Below are positions 39,507 to 43,909 of a stretch of DNA of 43,909 nt, piece after piece. A program made the translations under genes and the position numbers. The stretch's first letter is position 1. Each line of letters begins with the position of its first letter. The notes beneath the pieces are model-generated. The model was not told the DNA's origin. It did no database searches and saw only the letters and a list, made by a program, of their open reading frames with translations. The stretch is from Methanobacteriota archaeon (GTDB lineage: Archaea; Thermoplasmatota; Poseidoniia; Poseidoniales; SP79), in the NCBI GenBank assembly GCA_002715545.1, contig PAZI01000049.1, positions 14,984-58,892 on the forward strand, written 5' to 3'.

Positions 39507-39857
39507 ATGAGTATGAAGATCACTCTGGAGTTCGAGGAGCGCGATACGTCGCTGTTCTCGACCATCGCCGAGCTGGCCGTCGAATGTGGCGCGTCCAGCG
39601 TCAACGTCGACATGGGGAAACCGTCACGCGTAATCGATGTTGGTCCCCGGTTGCGTCGGACGAACAACAACCTGCTCACGCAAGGCCGTGGCATCGACAT
39701 CGACGGCAGTCTGAATGCGTTCGGCATCACCGCCGAGGAGCTGAGATACACCAGAACGTCGAAGGGAACCGCCATGCACAAGTTGAAAATGGCGCTGGCG
39801 TATCGGGATCGTGCAGCAAGCACCGAGCAACAATGTGCGGATGCGCGTTCAGTATGA
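39507..39857 (+). CDS. Hypothetical protein at head of packed operon
   Basis: 116 residues. N-terminal beta element (KITLEFEERD), a helix (LFSTIAELAVECGASSVNVDMG), a central segment (VGPRLRRTNNNLLTQGRGIDIDG) and a helix ending MHKLKMALAYRDRAAS. No family recognised. It opens an unbroken series of ATGA-coupled genes; its TGA overlaps the next ATG. Confidence 0.6.
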   Translation: MSMKITLEFEERDTSLFSTIAELAVECGASSVNVDMGKPSRVIDVGPRLRRTNNNLLTQGRGIDIDGSLNAFGITAEELRYTRTSKGTAMHKLKMALAYRDRAASTEQQCADARSV

Positions 39858-40132
39858 CGCAGAAGGAACGCTGGTGGGCGTGGCACAAGAAGAACCCCCA
39901 CGTCTACCGGCTCTTCGAGCGGTTCACGTTAGAGGCAATCGCGAAGGGCCACAAAACCCTGAGCGCGTGGCTCATCGTGAACCGCATACGGTGGGAGACG
40001 ACGGTCGTAACGAGGGGCGACAAGTTCAAGATCACGAACAACCACATCGCCTATTACGCCCGTCTCTTCCACGCACTCCACCCGGAGCACGACGGGTTCT
40101 TCAAAACACACAAGCTGAAGGAGGAAGCATGA
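39854..40132 (+). CDS. Conserved small phage protein (ERWWAWHKKNPHVYRLFE type)
   Basis: 92 residues. The pattern starting WWAWHKKNPHVYRLFERFT, then KTLSAWLIVNRIRWETT, TRGDKFKITNNHIAYYARLF and FFKTHK is a recurrent phage small-protein signature (xxNPxVYxxFE...GDxxKINNN...YARLF). Function is not established. Overlaps the upstream stop (ATGA) and the next start (ATGA). Confidence 0.75.
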   Translation: MTQKERWWAWHKKNPHVYRLFERFTLEAIAKGHKTLSAWLIVNRIRWETTVVTRGDKFKITNNHIAYYARLFHALHPEHDGFFKTHKLKEEA

Positions 40133-40305
40133 CCAGCTTCACCCTGGAGGGCGTGACGCAGATCACGCTGCCGCTGGACGGTGCAACAAACAAGCACCTG
40201 ACAACAATACATCAGGCCTTGTCGGAGAAGATGGGCGTCGATGCCCAGCCTGTCGACATCATCAAGGCGGCGGTACGCATGGCCGCTGAGATGGAAGCCG
40301 AATGA
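40129..40305 (+). CDS. Small hypothetical protein
   Basis: 58 residues, GGAGGAA before the ATG. A beta-strand start (FTLEGVTQITLPL) and a helix (HQALSEKMGVDAQPVDIIKAAVRMAAEME). No family recognised. ATGA overlaps on both sides argue that it is translated. Confidence 0.6.
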   Translation: MTSFTLEGVTQITLPLDGATNKHLTTIHQALSEKMGVDAQPVDIIKAAVRMAAEMEAE

Positions 40306-40457
40306 AGAAGCCCGTCAACTTCAACTACCGCCCCGCAAGCAGCTTGCGCGGGGCGGTCAAGGGCGCGTGGAACCGGGGCAGCAAGCCTCGCATCGAGGCC
40401 TCACCGCCTCCCCCATTACGGGGACGCATCATTAAACCAAAGGTTAAAGGTGAATAG
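40302..40457 (+). CDS. Small basic Pro-rich protein, tentative
   Basis: 51 residues starting MKKPVNFNYRPASSLRGAVK and ending in a Pro/Lys-rich tail. Its last 11 codons are read through the 33-base repeat element at 40422-40454, so the 3' part may be regulatory DNA rather than selected coding sequence. ATGA overlap with the upstream gene supports translation. Confidence 0.45.
   Translation: MKKPVNFNYRPASSLRGAVKGAWNRGSKPRIEASPPPPLRGRIIKPKVKGE
40422..40454 (+). repeat. 33-base intergenic-type repeat, copy A
   Basis: It begins GGACGCATCATTAA and continues with ACCAAAGGTTAAAGGTGAA. It matches 43329-43361 at about 30 of 33 positions, and its first 14 bases recur exactly at 39344-39357. It lies just before the methyltransferase gene. 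Probably a promoter or regulator site for gene groups of the right arm. Confidence 0.65.
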
Positions 40458-40459
40458 AG

Positions 40460-40954
40460 ATGAGGAGTCCAAACGACTTCTATCCAACACCGCACTCCAT
40501 CATCTGGACAGTTATCCGAATGTTGGGCTGGCGTAGCCCGGAGTTCTGGGAGCCGTGTGCGGGTGATGGAAGATTTGCTGATGCCTTGGACAACGCGCAT
40601 GGCGTGAGGTGCCTGCGCCACGACATCGAAACAGGCGAGGACTTCTTCGATTGGAAGTACGCACAAGCGCCTGACATCGTAACCAACCCGCCGTTCAAAA
40701 TGATACGGCAGTTCATAGACCATGCGTTCGCCATCGGAGTGCAGCGCATGGCACTCGTTTGCCCGGAGCGTTTGTGGGCTTGCCAGAAAGGCTTCGAGCA
40801 AAAACAGCGGCACAATCCTAGCCGCTTCATCAACCTCGCATGGCGCGAGGATTACCTGGGCAAAGGCGGTTCACCCGACCGAGCGTTAGCGATCTCGATC
40901 TGGGATGAGCCGAACGCGCCCTCAACCACTTACCAAGTATGCAGGAGACCATGA
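40460..40954 (+). CDS. DNA adenine methyltransferase-like protein
   Basis: 164 residues. N-terminal DFYPTP, motif I-like WEPCAGDG (30-37) for AdoMet binding and motif IV TNPPFK (75-80) for catalysis give the N6-adenine (or N4-cytosine) amino-methyltransferase signature. A compact protein without a visible target-recognition domain, like other short phage Dam-type enzymes. It may protect phage DNA from host restriction or mark it. Repeat copy A immediately precedes it. The TGA overlaps the following ATG (ATGA). Confidence 0.8.
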   Translation: MRSPNDFYPTPHSIIWTVIRMLGWRSPEFWEPCAGDGRFADALDNAHGVRCLRHDIETGEDFFDWKYAQAPDIVTNPPFKMIRQFIDHAFAIGVQRMALVCPERLWACQKGFEQKQRHNPSRFINLAWREDYLGKGGSPDRALAISIWDEPNAPSTTYQVCRRP

Positions 40955-41040
40955 TGTGGGAAATCTTAGGGCTGATACTGCTCGCAAACGGTGCGCTATG
41001 GGTCGGAATCGTAGTGATCGACAAGATCGCCGGTCTCTAG
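40951..41040 (+). CDS. 29-residue membrane peptide
   Basis: It begins MMWEILGLILLANGALWVGI and continues as one hydrophobic segment ending DKIAGL. AGGAGA upstream and an ATGA overlap with the methyltransferase stop support translation. Function unknown. Confidence 0.5.
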   Translation: MMWEILGLILLANGALWVGIVVIDKIAGL

Positions 41041-41147
41041 TGGCGCACGCGCTAGAGCAACCGGAGCACCGCCCACAGGTGGTGCGTAGCCGCAAGCGGT
41101 ACGACCGCAAGCGGGACAAGCAACAACAACGAAAGGACAGCGAATGA
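41040..41147 (+). CDS. 35-residue basic peptide
   Basis: The GTG at 41040 overlaps the preceding TAG as TAGTG. It runs through a very basic stretch (RSRKRYDRKRDKQQQRKDSE) and ends at a GGACAGCGAATGA junction like the following genes. An in-frame longer reading lies within the methyltransferase and is unlikely. Nucleic-acid binding is plausible from charge alone. Confidence 0.45.
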   Translation: MAHALEQPEHRPQVVRSRKRYDRKRDKQQQRKDSE

Positions 41148-41524
41148 GCGAATGCCCAAGCGCCGCATGGGAGCGGCACTACGCAGAAGAGGAAGCCAAG
41201 GCAGAGGGCGAAGCTGCACTCGACGAGTGCAAGGCCGTCCTCTGTTCTCTGTACGAAATCGACCCGGCCACAGAATGGAATGCGGTAAGGTTTCGGGTCG
41301 GGTTAGCGGTCTTCAAATACACCAATTGCGGTGCGTGGGTAAACTTCAGGGATGCGCCCAACATTACGCTGGGTTCAACCGTCGAGGGGTCTGATGTCGA
41401 TTGCACACCGATCACTCTGTCGTGGCCGTTTGTCAAACAAGATTGGTGGAACGCACTCAGCGAGATCGAGGGCGAAGCCGACTTTATCTGGCATGAATGG
41501 AATGAAGAGGAGGACAGCGAATGA
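41144..41524 (+). CDS. Acidic hypothetical protein ending EDSE
   Basis: 126 residues. Glu/Ala-rich N-terminal helix, then a Trp/Phe-rich core (WNAVRFRVGLAVFKYTNCG, LSWPFVKQDWW) and an acidic end (HEWNEEEDSE). No family recognised. Its last codons form the GGAGGACAGCGAATGA junction with the next gene. Small, acidic and compact, a profile shared with several host-takeover and anti-defence proteins, but this is not evidence of such a role. Confidence 0.6.
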   Translation: MSECPSAAWERHYAEEEAKAEGEAALDECKAVLCSLYEIDPATEWNAVRFRVGLAVFKYTNCGAWVNFRDAPNITLGSTVEGSDVDCTPITLSWPFVKQDWWNALSEIEGEADFIWHEWNEEEDSE

Positions 41525-41853
41525 GTAGCACCAAGAAAATCACGTTCCTCTACCAAGAGGACGGCGAGAACAAGATCAATCTGATCCAGAATCTCGCGCA
41601 CGTCTGGCAGGAGAGAGCAGACAAAGGACCACTCTACGATGAGGAATTGGAGTGGGCGAGATGTCTCGTTCAAAGACGAGAGCATTTCACGGGCGACATG
41701 CTGTTCAACAGGCCGAGCCTAGTCGGTGCGATCACCGTGATGAGCACGAACGACGACATCGTGTGGCTGGAGGACGCCGGTCCTCACCCGAAGACCACCG
41801 TGTTGGAGCGGGACGAGGTGATTAGCCGTTCATACGAGAGGGCCAGCGAATGA
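41521..41853 (+). CDS. Hypothetical protein
   Basis: 110 residues. ITFLYQEDGENKINLIQNLAHVW, then LEWARCLVQRREHF and IVWLEDAGPHPKTTVLERDEVI, mixed alpha/beta. No family recognised. The start follows GGAGGACAGCGA; the stop forms GGCCAGCGAATGA, a variant of the same junction. Confidence 0.6.
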   Translation: MSSTKKITFLYQEDGENKINLIQNLAHVWQERADKGPLYDEELEWARCLVQRREHFTGDMLFNRPSLVGAITVMSTNDDIVWLEDAGPHPKTTVLERDEVISRSYERASE

Positions 41854-42041
41854 GGTACGCAACCGTATGGGCATTATTCTCAATCGGCCACGTCATTAGC
41901 CGCGTGATGCGTCAGGGTCGGGGCTACGCCGACTGGCTGTATCCCGCATATAACCGGGTCATGATCTTGTCTAGCGACATCCAAGGTGATGGTCGTGGAC
42001 CGTGGGGAGACATCGTGACCGCAGAGGAGGACAGCGAATGA
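41850..42041 (+). CDS. Small hypothetical protein, possible short membrane segment
   Basis: 63 residues. N-terminal moderately hydrophobic (YATVWALFSIGHVISRVM), then YADWLYPAYNRVMILSSD and an acidic tail (TAEEDSE). The start has GAGGG upstream in the preceding gene; the end carries the standard GGAGGACAGCGAATGA junction. Confidence 0.55.
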   Translation: MRYATVWALFSIGHVISRVMRQGRGYADWLYPAYNRVMILSSDIQGDGRGPWGDIVTAEEDSE

Positions 42042-42544
42042 CACCACGCATGAAAGCAATCCAGCGATTGCAAAACATCGTCGATGGGCGGTGGGAACGC
42101 CACTGGGAAAACGAGCTGGCCCCGTGGGCCGATACCGACCCTGTCACCACGATGGCTCTCGCGGACGAACATTTTGAGAAGTACGCAGAAGAATGCATGG
42201 GCCGCCACTCATATAGCTGGGCGTGCCGCATGGATCAGGTGGAAAGAAAATCCATCGAGTACGCACTCAACGTGCTCAAGGCGGAACGTCGCAGGTTTGA
42301 AAACGCCGCAGAAAAAGTCGGCGATGTGCTGCACGACATGCCGTTCAGTGACGTGCTTCAGTTGGCCGAAGCCCTCGGGTGGAGGGAACCAGACCTACCC
42401 GGCGCATGGGATGCCACGACAGCCGACGCATTCGAAGAGGAGGCTATCGACTTCATCCTACGGGCCGTAGTGCGACATGCTGAAGCAGCGATAGCAGTCG
42501 AGCAGCGAGCAGAAATGACAACCGAACAGGAGGACAGCGAATGA
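42038..42544 (+). CDS. Helical hypothetical protein
   Basis: 168 residues from the ATG in the standard junction; a longer in-frame reading from 42002 is inside the upstream gene. Helices rich in Glu/Ala/Arg/Trp (IQRLQNIVDGRWERHWEN, QVERKSIEYALNVLKAERRRFE, EEAIDFILRAVVRHAEAAIA). Ends EQEDSE. No family recognised. Confidence 0.6.
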   Translation: MTPRMKAIQRLQNIVDGRWERHWENELAPWADTDPVTTMALADEHFEKYAEECMGRHSYSWACRMDQVERKSIEYALNVLKAERRRFENAAEKVGDVLHDMPFSDVLQLAEALGWREPDLPGAWDATTADAFEEEAIDFILRAVVRHAEAAIAVEQRAEMTTEQEDSE

Positions 42545-42732
42545 CAACCAAACAAGACATCCAAGACCTGGGTGTAGAGATCAGTCAGCGTCTCCGCTGG
42601 GACGGCGAAGCAATCGTCGAGACGTTCCGAGCGGCGCTCGAAGACGCCAACCTTCACACCTTCAACGCCGCCGTGGGTGCGGTGTGGGAGCTGCAACGCA
42701 AACTTTACGACACACTGGAGGACAACGAATGA
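42541..42732 (+). CDS. Small acidic hypothetical protein
   Basis: 63 residues. A single helical domain (IQDLGVEISQRLRWDGEAI, then FRAALEDANLHTFNAAVGAV) with an acidic C-terminus (TLEDNE). Standard junction before it, a GGAGGACAACGAATGA variant after it. No family recognised. Confidence 0.6.
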   Translation: MTTKQDIQDLGVEISQRLRWDGEAIVETFRAALEDANLHTFNAAVGAVWELQRKLYDTLEDNE

Positions 42733-42911
42733 GTGCATCGTTTGAAGAAGACAAGGTGTTCACCTACCTCGACGAGCTTCGGGATAGCGGCGTCACCAAC
42801 ATGTTCGGCGCTGGCCCGTATCTCGAACAGGAGTTCGGGGTTTCGAGGCGAGTATCACACGTTCTGCTCGAAACATGGATGCGTTCGAAGCGAGAGGGGA
42901 CCAGCGAATGA
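42729..42911 (+). CDS. Small winged-helix-like protein
   Basis: 60 residues from the ATGA overlap. VFTYLDELRDSGVTNMFGAG, then LEQEFGVSRRVSHVLLETWM resembles a compact helix-turn-helix, with FGVSRRVSHVLLETW as candidate recognition region. A small DNA-binding regulator is inferred. The end has a GGGGACCAGCGAATGA variant junction. Confidence 0.6.
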   Translation: MSASFEEDKVFTYLDELRDSGVTNMFGAGPYLEQEFGVSRRVSHVLLETWMRSKREGTSE

Positions 42912-43147
42912 GTTCCAGCCACAGCTTCACAGTCTGCATCGCCGTGAGAGTTTACGACGTCGAGGAGCTTGCCGATCACCTTGTGAAGAACAGCAGCATG
43001 TACTGCGGGACAGGTCACAGACAAGCGAGGGAAATGATTACCGATCCCAACAATGGCGAAATCGATTTTGAAACCTGCTGCCGCCTCATCCTTGACCGGG
43101 GCTGCATCATACCGGGTATGACCACAGAGGAGACATACATCCAATGA
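42908..43147 (+). CDS. Hypothetical protein with several cysteines
   Basis: 79 residues. A beta start (HSFTVCIAVRVYDVEELADHL) then a helix, with cysteines in MYCGTG, ETCCRL and RGCIIPG. No zinc motif with clear spacing. ATGA overlaps on both sides. No family recognised. Confidence 0.6.
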   Translation: MSSSHSFTVCIAVRVYDVEELADHLVKNSSMYCGTGHRQAREMITDPNNGEIDFETCCRLILDRGCIIPGMTTEETYIQ

Positions 43148-43302
43148 CCAACTTCCAACAACTCATCGAACACTTCGACCGGCAGGAGCTGCTCGAAGCC
43201 AAGCGCATGATGCAACGCAACACAGAGGAGGCCATCGAGGTGGCAGCTTCGATCCACCGAAAGCACGGTGATGACGTGCTGACGTGGAAAGAAGCCGCCT
43301 AG
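43144..43302 (+). CDS. Small helical protein, last of the coupled series
   Basis: 52 residues, helical throughout (FQQLIEHFDRQELLEAKRMM then NTEEAIEVAASIHRKHGDD). ATGA overlap with the preceding stop. It is followed by a GTCCGG/CCGGAC hairpin (43315-43333) and repeat copy B, so it ends the ATGA-linked block. Confidence 0.6.
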   Translation: MTNFQQLIEHFDRQELLEAKRMMQRNTEEAIEVAASIHRKHGDDVLTWKEAA

Positions 43303-43328
43303 TAACGTGATGCGTCCGGGTGATGACC

Positions 43329-43361
43329 GGACACGTCATTAAACCAAAGGTTCAAGGTGAA
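43329..43361 (+). repeat. 33-base repeat, copy B
   Basis: It matches copy A (40422-40454) at about 30 of 33 positions, starting GGACACGTCATTAA. The reverse complement of GGACGCATCA lies just upstream at 43308-43317, making an inverted pair around GTCCGG/CCGGAC. Downstream CCAAA...GTTC...GAAC...TTTGG forms a second small dyad. It precedes the next gene start at 43400. Confidence 0.65.
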
Positions 43362-43399
43362 CTTTTGGACTGCCAATTTTCACCAACGAGGTTTTGAGA

Positions 43400-43909
43400 A
43401 TGAAAACTGACTTTCCAACAATGAGACTATTGGCCGAAGCCGTCAAACTTAGCGGCGGCACGCAGCGTGACATGCTGCGGAAGATCGTGGGCCGGATGAC
43501 TGCCTCAGCCGACCCCGACGAGTATGATGAGTTCAACAGGAAAATCAAAGGGGCCATCCTGCACAGCCCGATCTGCGGTGACGGGGACGATCAGATCAAC
43601 CCCAAGCCGACCGCAATCGGTATCCTCAAGAGCATGAGCAACGACACGCTCATGGCCCTCGCTCGTGGGGACAGGATGCTAGAGTATGTTCCGGCCGCCA
43701 TTGAAAACCCAGTTGACGCCAGCGTTACAGACGACTCCACGACAACAGGCTTTCGCTTCGGATGGCCAAAAGGGAGCGATAAACTCGATCCCGGCGGGGA
43801 CGTGAAAGATTACATGGGGTGGGCGACCGATCAGATATGGGCGGACGAAGAGGGCGATTTCCAATACCACAATCGCCTCGGCACATTCGACAGCGTTGAG
43901 CATGTGAGC
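43400..43909 (+). CDS. Partial gene, open at window end
   Basis: 170 residues visible and in frame to the last base, with no stop. It starts MKTDFPTMRLLAEAVKLSGG with GAGG upstream and follows repeat copy B. A helical N-terminus (RDMLRKIVGRMT) is followed by a Gly/Asp-rich part (GWPKGSDKLDPGGDVKDYMG) and acidic, aromatic residues (IWADEEGDFQYHNR). No family recognised. Codon use is like the other right-arm genes. The 3' end is missing. Confidence 0.6.
   Translation, partial: MKTDFPTMRLLAEAVKLSGGTQRDMLRKIVGRMTASADPDEYDEFNRKIKGAILHSPICGDGDDQINPKPTAIGILKSMSNDTLMALARGDRMLEYVPAAIENPVDASVTDDSTTTGFRFGWPKGSDKLDPGGDVKDYMGWATDQIWADEEGDFQYHNRLGTFDSVEHVS

Noticed and set aside
41179..41685. Minus-strand reading frame in the right arm
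   Set aside because: It lies antisense across two ATGA-coupled plus-strand genes and has no ribosome site.
1..43909. Circular or terminally redundant genome
   Set aside because: The first and last bases share no visible repeat. Joining the ends would run the last gene antisense into the 82-residue gene with an unlikely tail, so no claim is made.
1..43909. tRNA or rRNA genes
   Set aside because: No cloverleaf with a convincing T-arm and anticodon arm was recognised by eye; a covariance search was not possible.

Overview
The window is most of the genome of a tailed double-stranded DNA phage (Caudoviricetes). It carries both terminase subunits, a portal, a scaffold, an SU10-type major capsid protein, short-tail connector and stopper proteins, several tail fibres, a giant virion protein and a lysis cassette. 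No tail tube, sheath or tape-measure gene is visible and the internal-virion genes are large, so I infer a podovirus. The host is probably an environmental, perhaps marine, alphaproteobacterium; that is a low-confidence guess from gene content and moderately GC-rich composition. No integrase, transposase, tRNA, rRNA or CRISPR array was seen. Both edges cut through coding sequence: an ATG at 5-3 on the minus strand leaves on the left, and a plus-strand gene is open at 43909. Circularity or true ends cannot be judged.

Layout. (1) 1-3453, minus strand: a small regulatory/replication operon reading leftward from a Cro-like repressor (3453) through a primase-polymerase/helicase fusion to five smaller genes. 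(2) 3562-6527, plus strand: early recombination and nucleotide genes. These are a Sak4-like ATPase, a DUF669 SSB-like protein, a Cas4/AddB-like Fe-S nuclease, a nucleoside 2-deoxyribosyltransferase-like protein and a dATP/dGTP diphosphohydrolase-like protein. Regions 1 and 2 diverge from an operator-bearing spacer at 3454-3561. (3) 37514-6430, minus strand: one long late operon. In transcription order it holds terS, terL, portal, tail fibres with their small chaperones, scaffold, capsid, connectors, stopper, another fibre, internal virion proteins, a 3215-residue polyvalent protein, endolysin, holin and a spanin-like pair. (4) 37717-43909, plus strand: tightly packed small genes, nearly all unrecognised, with one adenine-methyltransferase-like protein. 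Regions 3 and 4 diverge from a spacer with two 23-bp direct repeats that contain a dyad.

How it works together. The PrimPol-helicase would start and unwind DNA. The Sak4-like ATPase, SSB-like protein and nuclease form a recombination set, with no DNA polymerase in the window, so chain elongation is probably left to the host. The giant protein carries a zinc-protease motif and an ADP-ribosyltransferase-like motif, as expected of proteins injected with phage DNA. Translation is strongly coupled: dozens of stop/start overlaps (ATGA, TGATG, TAATG, GTGA).

The most striking signal outside the genes is a short oligonucleotide, GRGGACA. By my reading it occurs about 90 times over both strands, where about 11 are expected by chance, in sense and antisense orientation and in many frames.
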